From assembly GCA_013396655.1 (NCBI GenBank), contig WBMV01008585.1, positions 452,629 through 516,628 of the forward strand: a stretch of DNA of 64,000 nt. Direction: 5' to 3'. Position numbers and translations under genes: made by a program. Numbering within the stretch: position 1 is the first letter of the stretch; every line of letters starts with the position of its first letter. This document shows positions 1 through 11,830 of the stretch, piece by piece. Below the pieces are notes generated by a model. The model was not told where the DNA came from. It made no database searches and was given only the letters and a program-made list of their open reading frames with translations. The DNA comes from Campylorhamphus procurvoides. Taxonomy: Eukaryota; Chordata; Aves; Passeriformes; Dendrocolaptidae.

Positions 1-1699
1 ATGGTCACTCACCACAGTCATCAGGGAATCATAGCTTTGAGTCCTTTCCCTGCTCCCATGGGGTCCCTCCTCCTCCTTCTCCTCCTGCACTGACCTTGCT
101 GTCTGCATTGTTAATCCATGGCTGCAAATTTTTAACTACGCAACATCTTAAATATCTTCTCATGCAGGAGTGGATCAAAAGCAGGAAGTTTTTCCTAGAC
201 CCGACTATCATTGGCTTCATAGACTAGGGGAAAACTTATAGCAGCTTCAAAGAGAAGACACTTTTCCTCTTATAAAAATAAAAAAAAAAACTAATCAGAG
301 AAACCCATGACACACTGCTATAGCAATCCAGAGATTACAGGATGGTTCAAGTCAGAGCAGACTTTGTAAGGTTTGTGCAGTTTGGGTGAGAGAGCTGGAC
401 AAAACACATCTTGGAGCAGGGAGTTTGAAGAAGTTAACAAAATCTACAGTTCATACTACTGCAACTTGCAGTCTGCTTTCTCCTGAGGCTTTGGCCCTGT
501 TTTTCATAAAAAATGATTATGTATTAACACTTTGTATTATGCCTTGGTCAAATTTAAGGTTTGTGTGTCTTCCTCCTGTCCCTGAGGTGTGAGGCTATAG
601 GTTTTATGTACTTTCCTTACTATTCCTTGCAGATGGATGTATGCTGTCTTCGTTTAATGAGATTTTGAGTCTCTTCTAAGATCTGGCAGAGGAAGCTTGC
701 TGCCAGTGATTGCCAGCAATATTAGAGAAGTCATAAAATCTTGGCCATGTTGCTCCATTTTTTCTGTTACACTCAGAGCTTATATAGGGTGCAATTCTTC
801 TCCAAAAAGTCCATGGATATTTCTACAGTGAGAAAACTGTGCAGGAATGTACAGAGCAGACAAGCTGTAGTGGAGCTTTAGCGGTGTCAGTGAGGGGCAG
901 GTATCTCTTGTTCATCTTGGTGGCAAAGAGCACAGAGAGACAAAGTGCTGGTTTCTGGGAGAGGGGACACAAGGCAACTGCATGAAGAAAGTGAAACAGA
1001 AAGTACCAGGAGGAACACAAATGAGAAAGAGCAAAATGGAAGAAGAGGACAATTATGGAGACAGAGCCAAACAAATGTGAAAAATATAGGAACAACATTA
1101 AGGTACACAGAAAAAGTACAAGGGCTCAGATACGGGATTCAATGTCCCCATTCTCATGTTGTCTGTTTTCAAATACCTGTTTTCCAAGGTCTTTATCTGC
1201 TACAGGGGAGGTCTAGGCTGTTATCACAGATCAGACATCTAACCTCCAAATGGCTCATTTCATCTCAGAGGAGGGCAATGGCAGTTGGGAGCAGATTTCA
1301 AAGCTGCTCAGCCAGTTGCTCAGCCTCTCTACATGAAAGAGCTTTCCTTTATGGGACTTGATAAGTGGAAATTGGTCCTAGACAGGCTGCAATACTCTGA
1401 TGTGTAATTGTTACTGACCTCTGAAAAGTGCTCAGTTTTCAGGTATGGCAATACAGTTGCCTGATAGCTCAGCCTCTGTCAGGCAGGGAATATAAACATG
1501 TTAGGCAAAGCACTGCTTCTGCCTTTCTTCACAGAAACACAGAGCAGGAACTTTTTTACATGGAATAATTTTGCCTTTATGGATTATTAAATTATTATGT
1601 GTAAACTATATATATTTATATGCTACATAGTACCTAATATATAATGCAGAGGTATATAATGTACATATAACTTGCATCTATGGATTTCAGGGGATGGTT
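1..1699. other. Unannotated non-coding stretch
   Basis: I see no gene or recognisable transposon here. The open frames are under 140 codons, overlap on both strands and resemble no family I know. There is an interrupted TCC/TCT pyrimidine run at 64-88 and an A-rich tract at about 274-290. Positions 1560-1670 are very AT-rich, with several TATATA stretches. Ordinary intergenic or intronic DNA is the simplest reading. Confidence 0.7.
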
Positions 1700-2048
1700 T
1701 CAGGAGAGGTCTTCTCACTCTACAATGACCTGAAAGGAAGTTGTAGCAAGGTGCGGATTGGCCTCTTCCTTGCAGCTAGGGACAGGACAAAAGGGAATGG
1801 CCTCAAGCTGCACTAGGGGAGGTTCAGGCTGGATATCAAAAAGATTTTTTTTTCACTAAAAGGGTGGTTAAGCATTGGAACAATCTTTCCAAGGAAGCAG
1901 TGAGGTCACCATCCCTGAAAGCATTCAAGAAATGCCTGCATGTAGTACTCAGTGCCATGGTGTAGTTGACAAGGTGGTGTTCAGTCAAAGGTTACATTTT
2001 ATGATCTTGGAGGTCTTTTCCAGGCTCAGTGACTCTGTGATTCTATGG
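1700..2048 (+). mobile_element. CR1 LINE fragment, 3' end (sense)
   Basis: This is a 5'-truncated copy of a CR1 non-LTR retrotransposon. What remains is the 3' untranslated part only. It follows the order known for avian CR1: a 'ctacaa.gacctgaaaggaagttgtag' block near 1721-1746, then 'gacaggacaaaagggaatggcctcaagctg', a 'ttcaggctggatatca' block near 1825, 'gggtggttaagcattggaac' at 1862-1881, 'tcaccatccctgaaagcattcaa', a 'gatcttggaggtcttttcca' block near 2001, and a final 'tgattctatgg'. The last block is one unit of the ATTCTATG-type octamer that ends CR1 elements, so it marks the 3' end and the strand. Truncation at the 5' side is typical of target-primed reverse transcription. Divergence is moderate. 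It encodes no protein and cannot move. The open frame at 1875-2096 is a by-product of this repeat. The subfamily is probably one of the CR1-C/F-like groups; that is inference. Confidence 0.85.
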
Positions 2049-5000
2049 CTTGTATTATTATACATGAAAAAGCTTGAGCTTTTAAGTCCATTGTGAATTC
2101 TGCTTGCCCTTCACTTAGTAGGGCACGATTTATTGATGAAAATGGAAAACAAAAATATGTGAGAGGTTCCAAAGTGCTAAAGTGTTGCTTTTTCAGTTTC
2201 TAGGGACCCAAGAGATAACAGATCCTGTGCAACTGCAAAAGCATCTCTGAGGCATGTTTACATGCAGTAATTTGCATGACCAATGTTTACAGCAGAATAT
2301 AAAATGAGGATAAGCATCAGGAGAAATTTGTGGGAAGTCTGATGAAAAAAGAGCACTGTGGTTTGTAGTTTGTCACAAATAACGTGGCAGGACTTGATGC
2401 ACATGGGAAAGACCTACCAGTAGATATAAGATACAATCTCTGTACTGTCACTTCTGGGCAAAGTAGGAGTCTCTGAGGTTGTTCTCTTGTCACACTTGCC
2501 ATATTGCTCTGTCTCAAGGGCAAAACAAATCAAGAGACGCGAACATCTTGATCCTGAAATGTAAGACAACATTGTGAAGTGTGAAGTATGCAGGCAGGGA
2601 GAGATCACTTGATACAATTTGTTACAAGAAATAATACGGAAACCATATTTCCAAAAAGCCTATGGTATTTCCATTCATAAGAAGAATTAATCACAGACAC
2701 AGTCTGCTGACAAGTCAAAACTAAATAGCGATCAGTAGAAGTCCAAGTTAAGCAAGTCTAAAGAAACACAGTTGTCAGTACTGCTGGAAATTGACCCATT
2801 TCTCAAATATGAAGAAGATCCCCAGGGAGAGCAGACCACAGGGCAGCCACACTGGCAGCTAACTTGCATAGAAGCAGTAAGCGTTTTCCTGCCTACTAAA
2901 ACAGCTTTGACTTTCTCAAGGAGCTTTCTTGTTCTGTGTTGAGGGGACACTGAGTGTGGCAAAGACACTCACTGCCAAGTGGTAAAGCCTTATGGGCAAA
3001 ACTTATTCTTGGCAGCATTCAGAATAAAATCCACAGGATAAAGCAGAAGTGCACAGAATAAAGCGATGGCCATTCCTGGTGGGAGCTTGAAATGTTATCT
3101 GTGATAGAAGAGGAAGACACTGCACATGTTACTTTAGTTTAAATTTGTGCCCTAAATTATCATCTTGCTGAAAATTTTTTTGCAGCTGCAGCTGAGGTAG
3201 GAAGGCAGCATTTCCTGCAGTCCCCAGTGCAGCCCAAGCCGCCTGTAGTGTGGAGAGGCAGGAATGACAGGTACATCTTGTTGCTGCTGTTGCCAGCTCA
3301 GATTGATGGAACAGGGATGCTACACATCCCTGCACTGTTCACAGCATGTGGGGGTGACTTCAGCACCCACATTTAGAGGTGTTTGCTCTGAGGTCTGCAC
3401 CAGGGCTCTGCTGAGCTGTGACTGCACTTTTGCTCTGTTTTACACAGCTGATTGTTGCCTGATGGCATTTGCTGTTAGTCATAAAGAAAATATTTCTGAG
3501 AATTAAAAAAAAAAATCTTATTATTTGGAGCATTGTCACATAGAAACTCTTTCTCTGGACAGACATAACCTGTATAACCTGGAATGGAATGTTCTGTTTA
3601 TTATAGTGGGGCTATATATGTATTCAGAGATTGGCCCATTATTATTCTAAAAGAGCACAGAGTTTGATCAGACAAGTAACTGTCCTCTCAGGCCAGAGTA
3701 AACCAGGACTCTCACAGTCATCATATTTCAGACTTTATGTGCTCCACCTTTCCAGCCTAAACAGAGGCTGAGAAATCACATAACAAGTAATGAAATATTA
3801 ATGCACATTATGTATTTTCTTCAGAGAAAGAAGATCTTATAAGATGATGGTAATAGTTGAATTATACTGGGTTTTGGCTTAACACATGCCCTTTAATGGG
3901 CGGATGCAACTACCATAATGATTTCTTCTGTTCTGTTATTTTGCAGAATAAAATAATAGCAGAGCACAGCACAGATGGTCCAACGTCATCTGATGCATTT
4001 AATCCCAGGCAAATATCCAGGAGGCCATTTAGGAAACAATGAGGAAGCTTTGTTCACATTATAGATCTTTGAAGAAGTGCAAATATCTAGCTGAGTGGTG
4101 TACTTTAAATTTTGTAATAATAGATGAATTGATTTAAAAGGAAAAGTCTTTAATCTGGAGAAAGCTGAGTACTATATTTGAAATAACATCAGAAACCAGG
4201 CCTAGCTCTGGATACTCAATTATCCCACCTGTTCACTGAAACACTTCTACAAGCAAAAAAGGGTGAAAAAGAGATCCAGCATGTAACCAAATAAGGATTT
4301 TTTTCTTTGTTTGTTGAGCCATGAGTTTTGTAGCATGGAGATGAATCACATTTCAGCATGAATATGATATATCTGTATGAGAAAGACAGTTCTAACTATT
4401 AAGCCATCAAGACTTCCAAAATTAGGTAACTGAAAGAAGAAGTGGGATGTCCTGCTGGGATTACAGTAAACTGCCTGAACGTGCTGTTGCATCTCAGAAA
4501 ATTAATGATCTCTTGCAGATTATATCCAAGAGATGGCTCTGGGGCAGGTGGTGGTATGGGGTTGTCCAGTGCTGAAGAGGACTTTTGAGGATGCAGGAAT
4601 GACAGGCAGCACTGTGGTCAGCAGAGACAAGACTGCCAAGTTCCCGTGCAAAGCAAACAGAAAACTCATCCTGTTGCCCTTGCCTCTCTGCAACTGCTTC
4701 CTATTTTTACACTGGGTTTTGTTGCTGACTATAAAAGAATGCAGTAATAACCTAAAATGACAAAATTCCTCATTTGTTGGGCATGTGCAAGCTTTGAAAA
4801 TCTGCTTAGGTCCTTAATTCCTTCTGGGATGGATGGAGTGAGATGCCTGGGTACCTCTTATCAGAACCCAGAGTTTTCTCTTGCTGTTTTTACATTCTCT
4901 TTTCCCTGGCTAGCTCAGGCAATCCCCTTGTATATCCCAAGAGAGGGCCTTGGACAGGATGGCAAGGGCTTTTTGCTCATTCAGGATGGGCTGATCTGAT

Positions 5001-5741
5001 GGGCACAGCAGGTGCCTCATCATCTATCTTTCAGAGCCTCTGTCTGCTGCCCACAGGACGGGTCTACCTGGTGTGGATGATACACCTGGATATGTGTGTT
5101 TATGTCCTATGTGTCCACCAGTGAGCATGCCTTGCCTGTTATGTGTGATGAAGGATTTGCAGCAACGCTTGTTGCTTGTTAACCATGAGGATGTTGCCTG
5201 TGCACTCATGGCACAGGTATTAAAAGAAACACCCTTTCCTCATATTTAATGATATATCTTTATTTTGGTGATTGCCATTGTGAGGCTCAGCCAGTTATTT
5301 GCTCTTTGAGTACAGTTTGTTTTGTTCGTCTCCTAGGCTCTGCGATATAACAGGCTGTCATATGAAATATAAGCACAATAATGCAGCTGTAGCTGTAAAT
5401 CAGGGAAATTAACAAGAGACCAGTTCAAATCCATCCTGCATTGAGCAAGGCTTTGCTTGGAAGACCCTATGCATGCTTCTTCCCACGGCAGAAGGTGACA
5501 GGGTGCTGTTTGGTCAGCCATTCCCATGCACAGAAACCTTGCACAGCCCTGTTTGTCCCCTCTCCCAGAAGGCCAGGCTGGTGCCCTCCCCACTGGTTGC
5601 TCTTGTTTGCTTAGCCTGGTCTCTGGGCGGTATTCCCTCTGCTAATTCCAGCTGAAGTCACCTCCTGAGCTGACAAAGCTGGCCAGTGGACTGCCCTGCC
5701 CAGACTGCTGTCATTGCTCATTCCTCTTGCCAGAAAAATAC

Positions 5742-5758
5742 TTTTTTTTTTTTTTTTT
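5742..5758 (+). repeat. Poly-T run (17 T)
   Basis: A homopolymer of 17 T read directly from the sequence. No retrotransposon body is recognisable next to it, so I do not call it a SINE or LINE tail. The length is likely to vary between individuals or assemblies. Confidence 0.9.
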
Positions 5759-7154
5759 AATTTTCAGATTTGACCAACCAATAAGTAAAAACTTTGTCTC
5801 CCAAGCAGAGGTGAGGTCATGCAGATACTGAGCAGATCTGGGAGTTTGAATGAGCCAGTTATGTCAGCCAGTTAATAACTTCACTGTTGTCATTTATTTG
5901 TCATTCATCCAGAAGAATCCAAAAGTGCTTTGCATTCTTTACAACCAGATTACAAACCCTTCTTGCTAACAGGGTTGCTTCATGCCCCACTGAGAGCCTG
6001 TCACCCCTTGGGAGCAGTGCAGAGCTCCTCAGTGGTGCCCTGCAAAGACTACGGTCAGTAACTGCAGTAGGCAGAGAGTTTGGTGCTCTGCCCAGGTGAT
6101 CATTTGGGTATTGTCCTGCAGCCCTGGGCTAAAGATTTCTATCAGTACAGACACTGTGGAAATGAACTATGGTGTCAGGACCACCATGCCTGTGGAATGG
6201 ATCCCTCTGTTGCTGCCAGAGGACCCCAATCTGCACTGCCTGGGATTCTCAGTAACCTGGGCATGTGCTTGAGACCTTAGTTGTTTCTCAGTGATTTTAT
6301 GGAAAATATTACATAGAAATTCAGTACTCAGAATCCCTTAATTCTCTTGTTAACTAGGGAAAATATCATTGACTGGGATATCTCAGAAATAGTTTGTATG
6401 GCGGAATTCAATTTTGCATGGTGTTTTGAGGAAGGATCATAACAAAACAGTGCACGCCTTGCCATGGCACATGTTATTGCACTGCAGTGAGAGAGAAGCT
6501 GCATGAGTGAGTTCACAGTACGCACTAGTCTTCCAACCCAAATCCCATCACACAGTTGTTCAATAAATGTTGGGTCCCCCTCTTCTGACACCTCTGCTCC
6601 AGATATGGGTTGAGATATTTTCAGATGCACTGGCAGTCCAAATCCACGCCTCTTTTCAACATTTGGCTAAACAGCCTTTTCTATGACAGACACTGGTGTT
6701 ATGTTTTTTGGTTTGTTTTTTTTCCCCTCTATCCGAATGACTTATGAAGTGAAACAAAGCAGTGAACACTCGTCTGAAGTTTTCACACTGCTTGTCGTTT
6801 CCCTGTGAGCCGGAAAACTGATCAGTGCAGCTCTGTGAGGTATTTGTGTGTAGGTCTCAGAGCAGCTTGCTCTGAGAGTAGAGGGCTTGTGTCCCCTTGA
6901 AATTTCTGAGGCCTTGAATGGAAAGAGATGTTAAAGGGAGGAATAAGGACATGCCAAATTCCCCTGCAGTCTCTCTGGCCATGCTGACCACTTTGGGCCA
7001 CCTTCCCATCCAGCACAGAGCCATTCCCTGACACAGTAACTGTCCTGTCTTAGCTTTTCTCCTGTCCTCACACATGTTCCAGCTCCCTAATAGTTTTTTT
7101 CCCAGTCCTTCCCCAGGAAGAGCTTTTTGTTAATTTGATTGGGGTTTTTTAGTC

Positions 7155-7324
7155 TTTTTGGTGGGTTGGGGTTTGGTTTGGTTTGGTTTTGTTTTCTTTT
7201 CTCCTTTTAGGCTCACTGAAGTGCTCTAGATATTTAAATATTTTGCTGTTCTCCTTTCGTGTATTTTTTGGTTGGTTGGTTTTTTGTTTTGTTTTGTGTT
7301 TTTTTTTGTTTTTGTTTTTTTTTT
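7155..7324 (+). repeat. G/T-only low-complexity tracts (GTTTG and GGTT repeats)
   Basis: Two tracts contain only G and T on this strand: 7155-7195, with tandem GGTTT units, and 7264-7324, with three GGTT units followed by TTTTG-type repeats. They are separated by about 70 bases of ordinary sequence. The strand asymmetry is extreme: the opposite strand is only A and C there. The minus-strand open frame across 7226-7432, rich in Lys, Asn and Gln, is a translation of this low-complexity DNA and not a gene. Confidence 0.85.
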
Positions 7325-8319
7325 AAGGAATGTGAATACTGACTTTTTTGGCTGACACAAAATTATGTGTCTTGGAAAATGAATCTTGCATTTCCTTTTG
7401 TTTTTATAGCCTGGACCATCCTGCTGGACCATACTGTATTTCCTGTGCTGCCTTACACTCCTCTCTGAAGGGAAATGAGTTGCTGTGATGCGATCACAGT
7501 TGCAAGGGAGATGGGAGATGACCTATAATATAACAGACATTTTCCTTGGAAGAAACACATTTAATCAAAGCTCTTTTCCATGAAAATATATCTTCAAAAG
7601 GACATTTAGGGATTTATAACTAATGGAATTAATCCCATTGGTCCTGGTTTCATTTCTCAAAGCAGATGGGAAAGAACAAGTGTTACTTTGAGGATGTTCA
7701 GTGGGTTAGCAAACACTGGGGTAAAATAACTACTACTCAGGGAAGTATAGGATTAGGAAGAATCTTGGTGAAGTGGAACACATGTAGATTGTTTCTATTG
7801 CTACAGTTTCCACTGTTTCATTTCCATTTCCTGGTCCTTTGCTGCCAGTCTCTAACACACAAGAACAAGACAGAGACACAGATGCCTACAGGTCTGAGAG
7901 GAATCCATGTCAGTCCTGTCGTCTGGTTTCCATCACCCATCTGTCTCAGCTAGTGAACATGCCATTCAATCCCTCAATTGATTTTGCTGAAATGAAGAAT
8001 ACTGTTATTGCTGGGGGTCATGATGTCTGTTATTTCCTGTAGCTCAATATACTTATTTTGCTTCAGTGAGAAGGGGAAATGCCCACCAACATCACACATT
8101 TCAGCCATGCCCTGTTTCAGAGTTTTGATGTGCCACTGCAGAGCAACTGCTGAAATCACAGCTACTTCTCAAAGCTTCTGCTAAAAGTCACCTTAGGTGC
8201 CACCTACGATAATACAGCTTCCAGCTCTCTGAGATAGGTTATCTACATGCAGTACATCCAGTGGCTATTCCTCCTTACCAAAGGGTAACAGGCAATGGCT
8301 TGGCAACTTGCTGCAATCA

Positions 8320-9162
8320 GAGTTGACACTGAGACTCATAGTGTTCAATGTCTTTATCAATGACCTAGGAGATGACACTGAGCATACCCTTTACAAACTG
8401 GAGATGGCACTAGACCTGAACTTTGGCTGAGATCCTGAAGGACAGAACTTCACCCCAGACACACCTGGATAAATGTTCCCGTGGGTACACTGCAGCCTTG
8501 TGAAGTTCAGGCAGGAGAAGTGCGAAGTTCTGGAGCTAAGGTGGAATAACCTTGTGCATCAGCACAGGCTGGGCAGTGACAGGCAGAACAACACCTGGAT
8601 GAGAAGGACTGAGAAGTTATGGGGCATGCCAGAGTCAGTGGTAGCCAGCTGTGGTCCTGTCATGGATAACGCAAGTTGGGCCTTCTATTCAAGGGGATGT
8701 AGAAAAACTGGAGAAAATTCAATGGAGGGTTTCAAGATGTTGGAACCTAAATCAGAACTTGTAAAGAGGGGCTGAGGTCGCTGAGCTTGCTTAATCTGAT
8801 GAAGAGAAAGTGAAGAACAGATCTTATAGAAACCTACAAGCTCTCAAAAGAGAGTTAAGAAGACTGTGAATCCAAATTATTCCTAGCTGTTATAGATGAT
8901 AAGACAAAGGGCAAGGGCAACAACCTGTAGCATAGATTTTCCAGGATGGGCACTGAGAAAAGTGCTTTCACCAGGAGGTTGGCGCAACACTGGAGTGTGT
9001 TGCCCAGGAAGGTTTTCAATCACCACCCTTGAAAGTTTCTACAACCTGGCTAGATAAAGGCACAGTTGACCTGATCTCATGTGGTGATAGGCCTCTTTGA
9101 GATGGATTTCAGACTAGAGACCTCCCAGAGGTCCAACTGACATTTCTGTGGTTCTTTGATTC
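8320..9162 (+). mobile_element. CR1 LINE fragment: end of reverse transcriptase frame to 3' UTR, degenerate
   Basis: A worn sense-strand CR1 copy. Near 8340-8375 the translation reads VFNVFINDLGDD, matching the conserved (L/M)FNIFINDLD block near the end of the CR1 reverse transcriptase domain. The FADD catalytic motif that should follow within a few codons is destroyed: the bases at about 8390-8410 align only with an indel. Downstream come blocks typical of the CR1 3' region: 'gttcaggcaggagaagtgcgaagttctgga' (related to the FNKAKC-type block), 'cacaggctgggcagtgacag', an 'agcttgcttaatctgatgaagag' block near 8780, 'cttcaccaggaggttgg...caacactgg', and finally 'gacctcccagaggtcca' with a decayed 'ctgtggttctttgattc' terminus. 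Several internal deletions shorten it. It has no coding capacity. Its divergence suggests it is older than the copies at 38.4 and 60.8 kb. The exact 5' boundary is uncertain by tens of bases. Confidence 0.75.
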
Positions 9163-11649
9163 CTTCACAAACTTAAGTTTGGAGACGAAAGTCCATTCTC
9201 CCATGCACACATGTGGGAGAAATCTCTGAGCTTCCCTGCCTCCATCTGTAACAGTGTCCTCCTGCTCCTGCACTGGACCAGCAACACTTGATACTCATTT
9301 GATGATGTGAAACATAAGGTCTATGATTACCTTTGGATCAAAGATTAATTTGGTGACAGTCATCAGTTCCTCATAGAATTTGCTGTCCACAAAGTTTTCT
9401 TTTGTTTATATCTCTTATGCATCCTTGCCTGGTGGAAATCAGCAGCTTACTTCTCTTAATTCCTGTCTCAGGCCTGGCTTTTCAAACTGAGTATGAAGTT
9501 CATTTGATCAGTCTCGATAACAGCTGCTGGCTGCAGGTGTAGCAATCACCAAGTTTTCTGAAACAGATGCGAGAAGTTGTACGTGACTGGGGTTTGATGC
9601 AGGAAGGTGATGAAGAGTACTTGTTCCACATGCTCTGTAATTGAGTCAGTGCATGATGAATGTATAAAAGGGCAACACCATTCTAAAATACTCCCAAAAA
9701 ATGACTGTATGCCCATTGATTTTTCCTTCTTAATATTTCCAAGATGCTTTTAACTACTGGAAGCCACCTGTGCTTTCCATTATGAAAAAATCTGCTTGTG
9801 ACAGTGCCCTTTTCATTGGGTTTTAATATGTGAAAAGGGCATTCTGAATTTCTTTATTTTATTTAAATGAATAAAACTTCAAAGAGCTCCTCCAGATGAC
9901 TTGCAGACCCTGCAGCCTTGGCAAATTTCCTCATGTAATTTGCTAAGAGTGGTATTACCTGCATTGCTGATAGAGGTCCCACTTCCCAACTGTTGTTAGT
10001 TAGTCTGTCTTTAAAACTCAGCAAAGGTCTGCTATTGAAAGACCATCTTTCTGTGATCTCTCCCTTGGCATATCCAAGAATAATGATTAAGAAAGTCTTT
10101 TGTCTTCAGCTGCTAAAACCCATGAACTGCATTTTCTTAATAAATTAAATCAAAGTCCAGCATCTTAGTAGTAAAATCTGTGTTCTTCAGCATCCTATCT
10201 ACAGGCCATTTTTCATTTTACAATCAGGAAATGAAAACCTAGTACCTGATTTAGTTTTGAGAGACAGCAGAGTAATCTGCTGCAAAGCTATGAGTCCTAT
10301 GTTTATTGCTGAGTATTACTTACCATGTGAAAAGAAAATTAGCCTAGATTAATTATGAAAAATACATTCTGCATGTGAATGTTCTGAACATGATACACTT
10401 GCCTTCCAAGGTTTAATATATTTTCAAGCTGAGTTTGGAAAATAAAGACTGTGAATACTGATGCAATGATGGGATATAAAAAGCAATAATAACCATCCTG
10501 ACTTGAGGGAGCTAACTCTGCTTCCATTTAGCTCCATTAGTAAAGAGATCACACTCACCAAGACGCAAAAGCCAAAACAAGATAAGAGACTGAAGTATCC
10601 AGTACAGTGTGCAGCAGGATGAACCTGTTTGTGTCTTTATTTCTTTTTTGTAATAAATGTCTAGTGCCTTATTGATAGATAAAACAAATCAAGAGAAACT
10701 ATTCCTCTCATTTAATTAGATAGTGGTGTTTGTGAATAGCAACTGATGGGCTTTTTCTATTTTTAACTTTGAATATCTGGGGTCAGATGTAACATAGGTC
10801 ACAAATTAAGTGATTTTTCTGGTAAACCAGTAACTATCAAAGATTTTGCATGAATTCCTTTTCGCCGTTTTGTGCAATGTTTTTGTTTGCCCTTCCCAGG
10901 CTGAGCAGTGGCTCAGTCCCATGAAGTCAGGGCAGCCAGGAGAGCCTCATGCTCCTACCATGCAGGTATCTGCTGGCTGGTCTGTTACCAAGTTAGTATC
11001 AACTATCTGGTCCTTGGCTAGTCCAAGTTGTGATTATAACCAATAAATAGTCACTAGTTTTCTTCAATCTACCAGCTACTAGAATTAGGTAAGGAAGAAG
11101 AAACTGATTTTTTTTTAAAATAAAACTGTAGAAGAATGAGAACTAGAAATGAGGGAAGCAACTCTTTCCCATGCATCTTTTCAAACAGAAGATGTCTCAC
11201 CTGTGAGGAAAGTGTGGTTCAAGGAGCCAGAATGAGACTGCACATGACTGGGCAAACCAAAGCTGCTGAGAAGACTACTCCGTCAGCTTTTTAATTTGGT
11301 TACACTGTTATGCAAGAAGATAATTACAATTAGCTCCTTCCGTTCACTTTCTTTTCAAAAATTGTGTTATAAGAAATACACAGAAAAAATTAGCTGAAAA
11401 GGGAACAATTTTGACCATGAAAAAAACTACACCTGACTAAAGCAACCATGGGAAAAGAAGCCTTTCATCACTTCACTAAACCTGTTAACAACCAAAGGTG
11501 GAATTTGGATCTTAGCAGCTTATTCAATTCCAAAAGTCTGTAGGAGTAGGTGATTTCTCTGGATAGAGCTTTGATGCCTTTCAAGCATGAGGTGGTGTTT
11601 GTTTATCAGAGTCTTGTCAGGCTGAGGTTTGCCTTTCGAATGAGTCAGT
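9163..11649. other. Unannotated non-coding stretch
   Basis: AT-rich sequence without a recognisable gene, repeat or RNA. The only open frames are 62 and 66 codons long and have no family resemblance. Confidence 0.7.
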
Positions 11650-11830
11650 AACAATGGTAATAAAATACTTTTCACTTCTAAATGCCCTTTCATCTGAGAT
11701 GTCAAAGCACTTTGCACAAATTAATACTATACCAATGTATAGGTATGGATTATTATTCCAGTGGCAGCAGAATTAGAACACAGGAACAGAGTGAGAAAAT
11801 GGTTTGCTCATGCTGGTGACAAAACAAAAA
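11650..11830 (+). mobile_element. Ancient MIR/CORE-SINE-like fragment
   Basis: The order of short blocks matches amniote MIR-type tRNA-derived SINEs. These are 'tttcatctgagatgtcaaagcactttgcacaaattaat' near 11688-11725, a 'ggtatggattattattcc' block at 11742-11759 (the usual 'attattatccc' element), and 'acaggaacagagtgagaaaatggtttgctcatg' near 11780-11812. The last corresponds to the usual 'actgaggcacagagaggttaagtgacttgctcaaggtcac' core. The tRNA-like head with Pol III boxes is not recognisable and the copy is highly diverged, so it would be a fossil predating birds. Family knowledge: MIR and CORE-SINEs were active early in amniote history and survive in bird genomes as low-copy relics. The alternative is chance similarity in AT-rich DNA. 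Confidence 0.5.

Larger units (their letters stand above)
2049..8319. other. Unannotated non-coding stretch
   Basis: No gene is recognisable. All open frames are short (about 100 codons or less), lie on both strands and show no domain. The simple-sequence tracts within it are listed separately. A short patch at 5905-5945 (aatccaaaagtgctttgcat) recalls the start of amniote MIR elements, but the conserved core does not follow, so I did not call it. Confidence 0.65.

Noticed and set aside
2531..2542. The 12-mer aagagacgcgaa also occurs near 62674-62685.
   Set aside because: Hundreds of shared 12-mers are expected between positions in 64 kb, and the flanks do not match.
5885..5965. Possible second MIR-like fragment (tcatccagaagaatccaaaagtgc).
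   Set aside because: Only one short block matches. The downstream core and spacing expected of a MIR are absent.
8473..8775. 100-codon plus-strand frame that could pass for a small gene.
   Set aside because: It lies wholly inside the degenerate CR1 copy at 8320-9162.
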